Shown here in pieces: positions 9,074 through 18,863 of a stretch of 64,000 nt of DNA. The notes under the pieces were generated by a model. The model did no database searches. It saw only the letters and a list, made by a program, of their open reading frames with translations, and had not been told where the DNA came from. A program made the translations under genes and the position numbers. Positions within the stretch are counted from its first letter, which is position 1. Every line of letters begins with the position of its first letter. The stretch is from Pseudoalteromonas luteoviolacea (lineage in GTDB: Bacteria; Pseudomonadota; Gammaproteobacteria; Enterobacterales; Alteromonadaceae): NCBI RefSeq assembly GCF_001750165.1, contig NZ_CP015411.1:1640001-1704000 (forward strand). Direction: 5' to 3'.

Positions 9074-10795
9074 TTAAGCCATTAGCTTAGTGATTTCAGC
9101 AACCGCTGAGTCAATGTCTAACATGACTTTTTCACCAGTACGGCGGTTTTTCAGCTCAACCTGATTGTTATCAAGGTTACGCTCACCAATGACTAAGGTG
9201 AATGGTACACCCACGAGTTCCATATCGTTGAACATGACGCCTGGGCGCTCTTTACGATCGTCAAACAATACTTCAAGACCTGCTGCTTTTAAGTCCGCAT
9301 AAAACTTTTCTGCGATATCAGGAATACGGTGAGACTTATGCATGTTCATCGGAACGATTGCAATATCGAACGGCGCAAGGGCTTGTGGCCACTTAATACC
9401 AAACTTATCGTGGTTTTGTTCAATCGCCGCAGCCACGATGCGTGATACACCAATACCGTAACAACCCATGGTCATAACTTGGTTTTTACCGCTTTCGCCT
9501 AGTACGCCGGCATTCATTGCTTCTGAATACTTGCTACCAAGTTGGAAGATATGACCCACTTCAATACCGCGTTTGATTTGCAAAGTGCCTTGACCACACG
9601 GGCTTGGATCGCCTTCAACCACGTTACGAATGTCAGCAGTTGTGAACTCGGCTACATCGCGTCCCCAGTTAATCCCACTGTAGTGCACACCGTCTTTGTT
9701 TGCACCTGCAACAAAGTCAGACATAACAGCAGCGCTGTGGTCAACAATCACTGGCATATCAAGGCCAACTGGGCCAAGTGAGCCAGGTTTTGCACCAATT
9801 GCAGCAACGATGTCTTCTTCTTTTGCCATTTCAAGCGGAGAGTCAACAAGCGGTAGCTTTTCAGCTTTTAGCTCGTTTAATTCGTGATCGCCACGAACGA
9901 TTAATGCAACCAGACCACGCTCACCGTCTTCGTTTTCAGCGCCGTATACAATCAGTGTTTTAACGCCTTTGTGCGCTTTAACACCGTGTTGCTCAGCAAG
10001 CTCTGCGATGGTTTTTGCGTTTGGTGTATCAAATGTATTCAGTTCTTTGCTTGGCTCTGCGCGCTCAGTTGTAGGTGCCAGTGCTTCAGCTTTTTCGATG
10101 TTTGCCGCGTAATCACTTTCTGTGCTAAACGCGATAGCATCTTCACCAGACTCTGCAAGTACATGGAATTCGTGTGATACGCTGCCACCAATTGAACCTG
10201 TGTCAGCAATAACTGGACGGTAATCTAGACCTAGGCGCTCAAAAATATTGCAGTATGCTTGGTGCATCACTTGATATGTTTTTTCAAGACAAGCGTCATC
10301 TAGGTGGAAAGAGTAAGCATCTTTCATTGTGAATTCACGTGCACGCATTACACCAAAACGCGGACGTACTTCATCACGTACTTTAGTTTGTACTTGATAA
10401 AGTGTTAAAGGCAATTGCTTATAGCTGCTTACTTCTTTACGTACAAAGTCAGTGATCACTTCTTCGTGTGTTGGGCCAAGTGCAAATGGACGATTGTGGC
10501 GATCAGTAATTCTTAATAGCTCTGGACCAAACTGTTCCCAGCGGCCAGATTCTTCCCACAGATCAGCAGGCTGGATGATAGGCATCAACATTTCGATTGC
10601 GCCAGCTTTTTCCATTTCCTCGCGTACAATAGTTTCTACGTTACGAAGTACTTTTAAACCTGACGGTAACCAAGTGTATAAGCCTGAAGCGAGTTTGCGG
10701 ATCATACCCGCACGTAGCATTAGCTGGTGGCTGACCACCTCGGCATCAGAAGGCGTCTCTTTTTGAGTCGCTAAAATATATTGACTGGTACGCAT
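9074..10795 (-). CDS. proS: Prolyl-tRNA synthetase
   Basis: Class II aminoacyl-tRNA synthetase charging tRNA-Pro in the cytoplasm. From the ATG at 10795 ([20 protein letters not shown]) it is 573 residues, the usual length for the bacterial type with an editing insertion. Class II motif 2 appears as [20 protein letters not shown], split here across conserved blocks, motif 3 as [11 protein letters not shown], and the INS editing domain occupies about residues 225-390. The C-terminal anticodon-binding domain ends the protein. The ATG has GAACGGAAC upstream. It lies downstream of trmO on the same strand, with a weak hairpin between them, so partial cotranscription is possible. Confidence 0.95.
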   Translation of the reverse strand: MRTSQYILATQKETPSDAEVVSHQLMLRAGMIRKLASGLYTWLPSGLKVLRNVETIVREEMEKAGAIEMLMPIIQPADLWEESGRWEQFGPELLRITDRHNRPFALGPTHEEVITDFVRKEVSSYKQLPLTLYQVQTKVRDEVRPRFGVMRAREFTMKDAYSFHLDDACLEKTYQVMHQAYCNIFERLGLDYRPVIADTGSIGGSVSHEFHVLAESGEDAIAFSTESDYAANIEKAEALAPTTERAEPSKELNTFDTPNAKTIAELAEQHGVKAHKGVKTLIVYGAENEDGERGLVALIVRGDHELNELKAEKLPLVDSPLEMAKEEDIVAAIGAKPGSLGPVGLDMPVIVDHSAAVMSDFVAGANKDGVHYSGINWGRDVAEFTTADIRNVVEGDPSPCGQGTLQIKRGIEVGHIFQLGSKYSEAMNAGVLGESGKNQVMTMGCYGIGVSRIVAAAIEQNHDKFGIKWPQALAPFDIAIVPMNMHKSHRIPDIAEKFYADLKAAGLEVLFDDRKERPGVMFNDMELVGVPFTLVIGERNLDNNQVELKNRRTGEKVMLDIDSAVAEITKLMA

Positions 10796-10889
10796 GCTTG
10801 TTCCGTTCAATGTTATGTGTTTTTAATTAGGCACGTAGTTTAACAGTGCCTAAGGTGCTTAAAAAGAGTTATTTTCGCTGTAAAGATAT

Positions 10890-11621
10890 TTAATCTTGTG
10901 GTTTTTTGGCTGTTTGCGGCTTCTCAGCGCTCACTTCGATGACATGGTTATGTTCATCTTCAACTTGCCAGCGAATATTGAATTCGTAAAGACTCATGCC
11001 ATAGCTTTGTGTTTGTAGTTTTTTCTTTTTGTAAGCTGGTCTTGGATCTTGCTTTAAGACATTGCTGATAAAGTTCATTAGCTCCGGATATTGGCGCTGT
11101 TTTTGAATAAAGTCTTGAGCTTGCTCGCTAAAAGAGACCGTCATTTCTGTTTCGGGGCGTGTATCGGCAAATCCAGCTGAGGCATCTTGCAGTGCATCTG
11201 AATAGGGCAGATAAGGCTTTATATCGACAATTGGCGTGCCATCGAGTAAATCGATGCCAGAGAGCAGCAGCGCCAACTGACCATTTTTATACTCGACACC
11301 TTCTAACTTTACTGCGCTCATGCCTATGCCATTCGGCCTAAAGGTTGCGCGAGTAGCAAATACGCCTTTGCGCTCATTACCACCAAGTCTGGGTGGGCGC
11401 ACTAGTGCTGAATAGCCTTTGTCAGCGGTTTCGTGGAATCTAAATAGCAGCCAAAGGTGTGTGAATTCTTCAATGCCTCGTACAAACTCTTCACGGTTAA
11501 ATGCTTCACCGAATATCAGCTTTGCGGTGGCCTCTGGTACTAGCCTTGGTTGTCTTGGAATGGCAAATTTTTGCTTGTATGGAGATTCTATATGGCCAAT
11601 GGCTTCAACTTCAAATTGCAC
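10890..11621 (-). CDS. trmO: tRNA (N6-threonylcarbamoyladenosine37-N6)-methyltransferase TrmO
   Basis: SAM-dependent enzyme of the TsaA/YaeB family that methylates t6A37 of tRNA-Thr. The beta-barrel domain is recognisable from AIGHIESPYKQKFAIPRQP, LWLLFRFH, RPPRLGGNERKGVFATR and FRPNGIGMSAVKL, with DIKPYLPY at its end. A C-terminal domain with DPRPAYKK follows. The start is a GTG at 11621 with only weak ribosome-site character. Length 243 agrees with the family (about 235). It lies directly upstream of proS on the same strand. Confidence 0.92.
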   Translation of the reverse strand: MQFEVEAIGHIESPYKQKFAIPRQPRLVPEATAKLIFGEAFNREEFVRGIEEFTHLWLLFRFHETADKGYSALVRPPRLGGNERKGVFATRATFRPNGIGMSAVKLEGVEYKNGQLALLLSGIDLLDGTPIVDIKPYLPYSDALQDASAGFADTRPETEMTVSFSEQAQDFIQKQRQYPELMNFISNVLKQDPRPAYKKKKLQTQSYGMSLYEFNIRWQVEDEHNHVIEVSAEKPQTAKKPQD

Positions 11622-11772
11622 GATAGCAGGCTCTGTAGATTAAAAGCCGTATTGTATCGCTTTGTATATGGCGCAACAAATTTAAATTTTATAACAGGGC
11701 GTGTAATAAAGTGTAATGTACACCGGAAAAATTACCCGCATAATTATCCTAAAAAACGAAACGGATAAAGCG

Positions 11773-12219
11773 ATGTACTTTGCGCGATTTGGCGAACAGA
11801 TGTTGACAAGTGATGAAATGGAACTAATTGGTGAAAGAGCCCTTGGTTTTAAAAACAGCATTACCCCTATATCGAGAGAACAGGGTAAACGTAAAAGCTT
11901 AAATAAGCCAACTCACAGCAACGAAGAAATTGCTGCGTTTATGGAGGTAGCTATACGCGCATGTAAAAAACATCTTTGCCAAAACAGCCCTATCCGCAGT
12001 GCCGTTATTTTGGAGCTGCAAAAAAATAGACAGGGGCTTATGAATACCTTTAATGGTATAAAAGAGGGCACTTTGAGTCCCCGAAAACTTGATTCTTTAT
12101 TACAGGGTTATACTGAGTCTATTTGTGCAAAACTACTCCCAGAAACCTTACTGCCTGCAAGTAATCTAAGAAAAGCGGTCAGTACCATCTTATTTGAAGT
12201 AGCCAGAGAGAGTGTATAA
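11773..12219 (+). CDS. Hypothetical protein, 148 residues
   Basis: Not recognised. The protein begins MYFARFGEQMLTSDEMELIGERALG and looks mainly helical, soluble and without signal peptide or membrane segment. An ATG 19 codons earlier is in frame, but the ATG at 11773 has ACGGATAAAG in front of it and starts a more ordinary N-terminus. It has two Cys in AIRACKKHLCQ that could pair. It is divergent from trmO and followed by 190 bases without a gene. Codon use resembles its neighbours, so I consider it real. Confidence 0.6.
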   Translation: MYFARFGEQMLTSDEMELIGERALGFKNSITPISREQGKRKSLNKPTHSNEEIAAFMEVAIRACKKHLCQNSPIRSAVILELQKNRQGLMNTFNGIKEGTLSPRKLDSLLQGYTESICAKLLPETLLPASNLRKAVSTILFEVARESV

Positions 12220-12412
12220 AACCCAATGGCATGCTAATAGCCATAAAAACAGTTCGACAAGTTGATCAAACTTAGGCTTTAGAGTGCACTGTGAATGAGT
12301 TCATGTGTTCACAATGTGCGTATTAAACTCCTCAGCGTTAAGGTATATAGGCAAGACAGACACAACCCATTCCTTTACACTGTTTGATACCCCATAAAAT
12401 TGACTCAGTAAG

Positions 12413-13285
12413 ATGACACCAGAACACAAAGCAGTTTTAAAGACCCTGCGCTACAACGCTCAAGTGGTGGTAGGACTCAGGCAGTTTTCTGCGCCCTTTA
12501 CTTATCAAGATGGTTTAGTCAATGAAGCTCGGTTGATCCATATTTTCAAAGGGCAATCATCGTTAATTTGCGCTGGTAAAACCATCTCTTTAAAGCCTGG
12601 GGATACGTTACTGATGAAGGCGGATAACTTCATTAATCGTTGGTTGGACAGCCCACAGGGTAACGCAGTTGAATTTGTGGGAGTAAGGTTAACACAGTCT
12701 TTCATTCAATCGATATATCAGAATACATTGCCGCAGAGATTTGTGGGCGCTCACTCAAACTTAAACGATTCACACTGTGGTTCAGCCGCGGTGCTCCCAA
12801 AACACACGTTACTTAATGGGTATTTTACACTGCTAAAACAGTATGTTTCTCAACCAGATGACATCACAGAGACTTTAATCGTCTTAAAGATACAAGAACT
12901 GATAGAGCTCATCATGCAAGTTGATGTTAGCGATCAAATCACGTCTTTATTGAGTGAACTTTTTATTCCTAATCAACCTAAGTTACAGCAGGTTGTACAG
13001 ACACATTTATATTCTCCTTTAAAGGTCGAAGAAATGGCGTTTTTATGCCATATGAGCACATCGACCTTTAATCGGAAATTCAAACAAGTTTATGGTACGA
13101 GTGCCAATAAGTACCTTGTGATAAAGCGCTTAGAAAAGGCGGCGCAGTTAATAAACACCACTAATGATCGTGTCACAGATATTGCGCTTGAGTGTGGCTT
13201 TGAAGAGCTTAGTTACTTTTCAAGGGCGTTTAAACAGCACTTTAATGTCACGCCTACCGAGTTGAGAAAAGCTCGGTCTGACTGA
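12413..13285 (+). CDS. AraC-family transcriptional regulator
   Basis: DNA-binding regulator of 290 residues. The N-terminal cupin-like ligand domain (about 20-180) ends before a linker, and the C-terminal double helix-turn-helix (about 190-288) contains LKVEEMAFLCHMSTSTFNRK and the second-helix signature DIALECGFEELSYFSRAFKQ, followed by NVTPTELR. The ligand domain has the pattern of AraC_N regulators that control nearby oxidoreductases or transporters. The likely target is the small membrane protein gene 90 bases downstream. No RBS stronger than AGTAAG precedes the ATG. Confidence 0.88.
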   Translation: MTPEHKAVLKTLRYNAQVVVGLRQFSAPFTYQDGLVNEARLIHIFKGQSSLICAGKTISLKPGDTLLMKADNFINRWLDSPQGNAVEFVGVRLTQSFIQSIYQNTLPQRFVGAHSNLNDSHCGSAAVLPKHTLLNGYFTLLKQYVSQPDDITETLIVLKIQELIELIMQVDVSDQITSLLSELFIPNQPKLQQVVQTHLYSPLKVEEMAFLCHMSTSTFNRKFKQVYGTSANKYLVIKRLEKAAQLINTTNDRVTDIALECGFEELSYFSRAFKQHFNVTPTELRKARSD

Positions 13286-13378
13286 ATAGTGCAAATCAGT
13301 GACCGAATAGTGCAAGTTACGCTTAGTCAGTTCAAATAACATGTTTGTTATTAACTAACAGAGATATAGGCACTTTTT

Positions 13379-13756
13379 ATGATCAAATTCGCACAAGTTT
13401 TATGTGGCATATTTGTACTTATTTTAGGCTCGGCGGCATTAACGGCCATGTTATTTCCTTCCTTTATTAATGAACCCAGTGGTTTTAATGCCGTTACAGA
13501 TTATGGGCTTACTAACTTACGTACACTGGGTGCACCCACTTTGAGTTTAGCTATCATTACTGCCATAGGTATTTATAAAAAAGCATGGTTACTTATTTTA
13601 CCTGCATCTATGTATTTCTTTTTTAACTTTATAGCGAGAGTTATTTCAACGATAGTCGAGGGGTACGATCCTGTGATGCTGTTTGGTTTATTGTTTACGT
13701 TCACCTTATTTTTATCTTCACAGGTTGCATTGCAGATATTTAGAAAAGCAGATTAG
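13379..13756 (+). CDS. Small four-helix membrane protein, DUF4345-like
   Basis: Inner-membrane protein of 125 residues with four predicted helices (about 4-26, 50-68, 70-92, 98-118). The arrangement and the block FFNFIARVISTIVEGYDP resemble DUF4345 proteins, whose function is unknown. It follows the AraC-family gene by 93 bases on the same strand and may be its regulated target. The upstream sequence has GAGATATAGG some distance from the ATG. Family assignment is tentative. Confidence 0.6.
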   Translation: MIKFAQVLCGIFVLILGSAALTAMLFPSFINEPSGFNAVTDYGLTNLRTLGAPTLSLAIITAIGIYKKAWLLILPASMYFFFNFIARVISTIVEGYDPVMLFGLLFTFTLFLSSQVALQIFRKAD

Positions 13757-14022
13757 CTAAATAGATTTAAATTGCATTACTTAAGATAAATAAACATGTG
13801 AAAATATTTTTTAAAAATTAAATTAAAAAGAGAGGCTCTGTTTATTAAATGATAGATGGGGCTTTTTATGATTAAATTTATTTTCTTTTAGTAATGATTT
13901 AAAAAAGTTCTTTGTATGTTTACTAGTTGTTGTTTTTTTGTGTTATTTGTTTTTTGTATTGAGGTGTGGGTTTTGTTTTATGTAAAATATAATTAATTTA
14001 TATTTAAAGACTATAATTTTAC

Positions 14023-15852
14023 ATGAAAAAGATTTTTTTATCGGGCTTATTAGCCTCAATGCTTTCAGGTTGTGGTGGTTCAGACTCAGAGCCTACGTCA
14101 AATACAGCGCCTACACTTGTTGGTAATTTAGAGCAAGAAGTACTCGCGTTGGAGTCGGGTATATTCACATTTACTCTAGATGACAAAGAGTTAGATAATA
14201 TAACTGTGACAACATCAAATGCCCCTCATTGGATCGTTAATACAGACAAGGAAAATACATTAACGATTACGGCGACTCCAGACTTACTTGCTGTAGGAGA
14301 ACATACGTTTACCGTAACGCTTTCTGATGGGAAAGACCGTGCTGACTACAATTTAAAAATCTCGGTCAAAGACAATCCAGAAAAGTGGGAAGAGATCGAT
14401 ATTCACTATGACTCATTAGTTGGCGGTTGGGAAAGCCAAGATAAACAAGCTATTTTTGCTTTTAATAGTGCACAGCAAGGTGTGTCTATCCTCAATAACC
14501 AGTTTACTTATCTCGCATACGAGAATGAGGGCACAGACGCACCAGGTTTTTATAAATTAAACTGCTATGTTGAAAAATTTGAATGTGGGGAAGGGGATCT
14601 CGGCCGTCACGCATTTCCGTTTCGAATTATTGCACAATCTGATTCCAAGCTACGTGTTGTATTTGAAGATGCGACTGAACATCAGCAGGTAACAACGCTT
14701 ACGAAGCAAGAGTCACCACAAATCTCAAAAACAATGCAGTATCACGTCCCTTCAAATGGCTATATTAATTACGAAAACTTATTAATGGGAGAGATTGATT
14801 TTGAAGGTCAAAGTGCAGTCCTGTCTTTGAATATCAATCAACAATATTTTGGTGGCACGCACCAGTTAGATCAAGCTTTAGTACGCGCTGAGATAATCGA
14901 TAATCAGACTGTTAGTATTCATAACGACGATAATAAAGTGCGTTATAATGATTACTTCAGTGAACCTACAAGCAAGAAGCTCACACACTATATTTTCAAA
15001 CATAAATATAATTCGTTAAAGTTGCTATATAGCTCTGATGACTATGCGGTTTTTGATATTGAAATTAGTCGAGAGCTATCTTCAGCAGAAGGGTTTAGCG
15101 GTGAGATTAGTGATGATGTTAAAGCGCAAATAGAGGCAACGTTTGTCAGTGAAAATAGCATCAGTGTGATAGCTAGCGCGAAGAAAACAGCAAACATGAC
15201 CCCAGAGCAGGGTAAAAAATATGTATCAACGTTTTATTTAGATAATGACATTGAATCCATCTTATCGAAGCGAAGCCGAGTGAGTTACTTTACTATAATT
15301 GATGAGCTTTCAAGCAAAATAGAGCTGGGTACTTTGTTTCAAAATCCGGTCGAGAAAGAAGCAATGATCACAGTGTTTGATGCTAAATTGGCAATCGAAT
15401 ACCAAGGTATCAATACAGAAGTAGATTTTGTAAAAATAGCTAATAATAACGACACATTTCTAGCTAGTCATGCAGTTGAAGGTTATGGAGAAACATACTC
15501 AAGATTTTTAAGTATCCTGTCCGAAGTGAACGATAGTATAAATAAAGAGAGTTTTATCAATCGCAGCTTTAAAGGCGACTCAGGCTCGGTATATGAGTTC
15601 TCAGAGACCACTTTGAAAATTCATAAAACAGCTTCAACGTTTTCTGAATATAAGGTTATTTATCAAGATGATGGCAGTGTGATTGCAACGCAATGCCCAC
15701 AAGAGCTGGTAAATAATATGTGTCCAGAAGAGGAGTGGAGTACGACTCAGTACAAAATGGTACAAGAGTCATTGAATCACGTAGTTATACACGAGCAACT
15801 CTATTTGGGTGATGTAAATATGAGTAATGTTTATAAGATGACGAAACTATAG
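14023..15852 (+). CDS. Large lipoprotein with cadherin/Ig-like N-terminal domain
   Basis: Predicted lipoprotein of 609 residues: lipobox LASMLSGC, so Cys17 is the lipidated residue, followed by a Ser/Thr linker. Residues about 27-125 form an Ig/cadherin-like domain (NTAPTLVGN, ending HTFTVTLSDGKDRADYNLKISVKDN), as in bacterial putative-Ig repeats. The remaining 480 residues are beta-rich with no motif I recognise. The gene is preceded by about 200 very AT-rich bases and ends at a clear terminator, so it is a single transcription unit. Surface attachment or polysaccharide binding would be a guess. Confidence 0.65.
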   Translation: MKKIFLSGLLASMLSGCGGSDSEPTSNTAPTLVGNLEQEVLALESGIFTFTLDDKELDNITVTTSNAPHWIVNTDKENTLTITATPDLLAVGEHTFTVTLSDGKDRADYNLKISVKDNPEKWEEIDIHYDSLVGGWESQDKQAIFAFNSAQQGVSILNNQFTYLAYENEGTDAPGFYKLNCYVEKFECGEGDLGRHAFPFRIIAQSDSKLRVVFEDATEHQQVTTLTKQESPQISKTMQYHVPSNGYINYENLLMGEIDFEGQSAVLSLNINQQYFGGTHQLDQALVRAEIIDNQTVSIHNDDNKVRYNDYFSEPTSKKLTHYIFKHKYNSLKLLYSSDDYAVFDIEISRELSSAEGFSGEISDDVKAQIEATFVSENSISVIASAKKTANMTPEQGKKYVSTFYLDNDIESILSKRSRVSYFTIIDELSSKIELGTLFQNPVEKEAMITVFDAKLAIEYQGINTEVDFVKIANNNDTFLASHAVEGYGETYSRFLSILSEVNDSINKESFINRSFKGDSGSVYEFSETTLKIHKTASTFSEYKVIYQDDGSVIATQCPQELVNNMCPEEEWSTTQYKMVQESLNHVVIHEQLYLGDVNMSNVYKMTKL

Positions 15853-15862
15853 TATTTAACTG

Positions 15863-15890
15863 AAAAGGGCTGCTAAATGCAGCTCTTTTT
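15863..15890 (+). terminator. Terminator of the 609-residue lipoprotein gene
   Basis: AAAAGGGCTGC, loop TAAAT, GCAGCTCTTTTT: stem with one G-T pair and a T run, 11 bases after the stop codon. Confidence 0.8.
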
Positions 15891-16202
15891 CTTGCTACCA
15901 TGGTTATTCCCCCATACCAGAGCATGGTTCTGCCACTCATATGCTTAAAGTAAACTTCAATTTATTGATTATATTTTTTTGTTGTTAAATTTACACAGGC
16001 GCTTTTTTTCAGGGGATTTTAGATAAATGATTCTGATTAAATCGCAAACAGGTGAACACTGATAGTTTCAATATTTGGTTGTTCAGAGAACACAAAGGTG
16101 ATGGCGCTATTTATTTACGTTTTATTGGTAATCCAAGGGCATTGATTTACTGCGTGTCAAACTAAATTTTAAAAAGGGGCAACCTGAACTAACGGGAAAA
16201 GT
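15891..16202. other. Non-coding spacer, about 310 bases
   Basis: No convincing gene. A 33-codon reading frame starting GTG near 16051 (ending GNPRALIYCVSN) has plausible codon use and could be a fragment of a lost gene, but it has no ribosome site and I cannot place it in a family. Confidence 0.4.
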
Positions 16203-16230
16203 AAAGCCGAAGTACAGTGACTTCGGCTTT
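16203..16230 (-). terminator. Hairpin after the M3 peptidase gene
   Basis: AAAGCCGAAG, eight-base loop, CTTCGGCTTT: a 10-bp perfect stem 12 bases past the stop of the minus-strand peptidase gene. The T run is short and broken. Confidence 0.7.
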
Positions 16231-16241
16231 GGCGTTAAGAC

Positions 16242-18413
16242 TTAGTCTAAGCCTCTGTTACGCAATAGTGCGTCAGTGGTTGGTTTTCTGCCTCTGAAGC
16301 CTTCATATGCTTCAAAGTAGTCCAATGTATCACCACGGCTGTAGATGAACTGATATAGGCGCTCGGCAGTTTCTTTGTCGAAGATGTCTTTCTTCTCAAG
16401 GAACGCGTCAAAACCGTCCGCATCTAAGATTTCAGACCACATGTATGCATAGTATGCTGATGAGTAACCACCGGCAAAGATATGACCGAAGTGTGTACTG
16501 CGGTGGCGCATGATGATTTCTTCAGGCTTACCGTAGCCAGTCAGGATCTTGTTTTCAAATGCGCGAACATCTAGATCTTTGACATCAGTCAGCTGGTGGT
16601 ATGCCATATCAACGAGTGCAGACGCGGTAAATTCAACAGTTGCAAAACCTTGGTTGAACGTGCCAGCTTGCTTGATTTTCTCAAGCAATTCTTCAGGCAT
16701 TGGCTTGTTCGTTTTGTAATGCAATGCAAACTTTTTCAGCATTTCAGGCTGAGCAATGAAGTGCTCAAATAACTGTGCCGGGAACTCAACCCAGTCACGA
16801 GGTACATTTGTACCAGAAAGCGTTGGGTAAGTTACGTTAGATAGTAGACCGTGAAGTGCGTGACCAAATTCGTGGAATAACGTTACGGCATCTGAGTAAC
16901 TCATTAACGTAGGCTCACCTTCAGCAGGCTTGTTTAAGTTCATGTTGTTCAGAATAAGCGGCTTAACGTCACCAGCAAGCTTTTGCTGAGAGCGGAATGA
17001 GCTCATCCAAGCACCTGAACGCTTTGTTGAACGTGCGTAGTAGTCACCATAGAATAGGCCGATTGCTTTACCTGCTTTGTCTTGTACTTCCCAAACGCGA
17101 ACAACTGGGTTGTATACAGGGATATCAGTACGCTCAACGAACTTAAGACCGAATAGGCGCTCAGCTGTGTAGAACTGAGCTTCGATCATGTTGTTTAGTT
17201 CAAAGTATTCAGCGATTTGACCTTGGTCTAGGTCAAATTTTGCTTTACGTACTTTTTCTGCGTAATAGCGCCAATCCCATGCTTCAAGCTTGTGCGTAAC
17301 GCCCTCAGCTGCCATCAGCTCTTTGATCCATTCACGCTCTTGTTCTGCTTTTTCAACAGCTGGTTCCCATACTTTTAATAGTAGGTCCATTGCTGTCTCA
17401 GGCTTACTCGCCATTGAGTTAGTTAGTACATACTCAGAGTGATGTTTGTAACCTAATAGTTGAGCGCGTTTTGAACGAAGTTCGACGATTTCTGCAATGA
17501 TAGCTTTGTTATCAAATTCATTGTCGTTGTCACCACGGTTTGCCCAACCTTTGAACGCTTTTTCACGAAGGTCGCGTCTGTCAGAAAATTGTAGGAAAGG
17601 CTGAACACTAGAGCGGTTAAGCGTAATGACATATTTACCAGATAGGTCTCTTGCCGCGGCCGCCGCTGCTGCTGCATCACGTTGAGCCTGAGGTAAGCCT
17701 GCTAAGTCAGATTCTTCTAATACTAAAGTGAAAGCGCGTGAATCATTCAGTGAATTTTGGCCAAACTCAGTAGTTAGCGATGAAAGACGTTCATTAATCT
17801 TGGCAAATTCAGCGCGCTCTTCACCAGTAAGCTTCGCACCTGAACGCACAAAGCTATTGTAAACACGCTCAAGTAAACGCGTTTGCTCAGCATTCAATAG
17901 TGCTGATTTGCGGTTGTCATAGACTGTTGCAATGCGTTTGAAAAGTGCTTCATTCATACGAATGTCGCTATAGTGACGTGTTAGCATTGGTGAGATTTCA
18001 CGCTGTAGAGACTGCATTTCGTCATTTGATTCAGTATTGGCTAGGTTACCAAATACCATTGAAACGCGGTTTAGCGTTGAACCTGCCAACTCCATTGCTG
18101 CGATGGTATTATCAAAATCAGCCGTGCGCTCATTCTCAGTGATCGCATCAATCTCTTTTTTGTGCTCAACAATTGCTTGATTAAATGCAGGTAAGAAATG
18201 CTCAGTTTTGATGTCACCAAGTGGCGGTGCACCAAATGGTGTGTTCCATTCTTGGAAGAATGGGTTTTGTGCAATATTGCTTGCAGCAGCTTTTGAAGAT
18301 GCCGTATCCGTTGCTTCTACTTGTGCCGTTTGCTGCTGCTCTGGCGCGTCTGAACAACCGTTCAGTAACATGGCTGCTGATATAGCTAGAGCCAAATGAG
18401 TTTTTCTTAACAC
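16242..18413 (-). CDS. dcp: M3-family zinc metallopeptidase, Dcp-like lipoprotein
   Basis: Peptidyl-dipeptidase / oligopeptidase of 723 residues that degrades short peptides. The zinc motif HEFGH is at about residues 514-518, inside TLFHEFGHALHGLLSN, with the third ligand Glu expected in the downstream block DWVEFPAQLFEHF. The N-terminus has a lipobox (AMLLNGC, Cys20) followed by a Gln/Ala/Thr-rich linker, so it is exported; cytoplasmic Dcp lacks this. Start is GTG at 18413 with GGGGAAATCCA in front. A run of alanines near residue 245 (AAAAAAA) is unusual but in frame. It is probably transcribed alone. Confidence 0.88.
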   Translation of the reverse strand: MLRKTHLALAISAAMLLNGCSDAPEQQQTAQVEATDTASSKAAASNIAQNPFFQEWNTPFGAPPLGDIKTEHFLPAFNQAIVEHKKEIDAITENERTADFDNTIAAMELAGSTLNRVSMVFGNLANTESNDEMQSLQREISPMLTRHYSDIRMNEALFKRIATVYDNRKSALLNAEQTRLLERVYNSFVRSGAKLTGEERAEFAKINERLSSLTTEFGQNSLNDSRAFTLVLEESDLAGLPQAQRDAAAAAAAARDLSGKYVITLNRSSVQPFLQFSDRRDLREKAFKGWANRGDNDNEFDNKAIIAEIVELRSKRAQLLGYKHHSEYVLTNSMASKPETAMDLLLKVWEPAVEKAEQEREWIKELMAAEGVTHKLEAWDWRYYAEKVRKAKFDLDQGQIAEYFELNNMIEAQFYTAERLFGLKFVERTDIPVYNPVVRVWEVQDKAGKAIGLFYGDYYARSTKRSGAWMSSFRSQQKLAGDVKPLILNNMNLNKPAEGEPTLMSYSDAVTLFHEFGHALHGLLSNVTYPTLSGTNVPRDWVEFPAQLFEHFIAQPEMLKKFALHYKTNKPMPEELLEKIKQAGTFNQGFATVEFTASALVDMAYHQLTDVKDLDVRAFENKILTGYGKPEEIIMRHRSTHFGHIFAGGYSSAYYAYMWSEILDADGFDAFLEKKDIFDKETAERLYQFIYSRGDTLDYFEAYEGFRGRKPTTDALLRNRGLD

Positions 18414-18738
18414 TGGATTTCCCCTAGTAAAGGTAGTGAAATTTAATATTTTTAGTTGTTCCTAGATGATACATAATAACAATACGGCATTGTTGGACTT
18501 TATCGCATAAAACTAACAGTTGAACCGAAAATACACTTATAAGGTACAAATTGTGCTTATTGTTGCAAATTATCAGTCAATAAAGTGGATCAAGATTTAT
18601 GCATTTTCCTTGGTCTAGCATTCCTATTTTTGTTCTTAAGGCCAATTGATTTACTACTCTGATCTTGTTGTTGAGTAATTGTTTTGTCTCTCTTGGGCAC
18701 AATTGAAAAATACTTGTTGTCAATTCAAGTGGATTATA
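18414..18738. other. Divergent spacer between M3 peptidase and alkaline phosphatase genes
   Basis: AT-rich sequence without a gene. It must hold the peptidase promoter on one side; the Zur-like operator at 18739 lies at its right end. I see no further structure. Confidence 0.5.
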
Positions 18739-18755
18739 ATGTTATTTTATAACAT
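18739..18755 (+). promoter_or_regulatory. Perfect Zur-like operator upstream of alkaline phosphatase
   Basis: ATGTTATTTTATAACAT is a perfect inverted repeat ATGTTAT-3-ATAACAT. It differs from the gammaproteobacterial Zur core ATGTTATANTATAACAT only in the spacer. It sits 108 bases before the phosphatase ATG, where a promoter is expected. Confidence 0.65.
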
Positions 18756-18863
18756 AACGCAATTCGGCTGCTTTGTTATACAACTGGTCGCATGTTTCTT
18801 ACAACGGTAATTTAGCGTTGATATATTTTTGTAGCCATAAATTTATTGAACGAACAGATCAAA

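Noticed and set aside
10829..10851. AGGCAC/GTGCCT hairpin between trmO and proS as a T-box or leader element
   Set aside because: Only 6-8 bp with a 11-base loop and no T-box features; at most a weak terminator.
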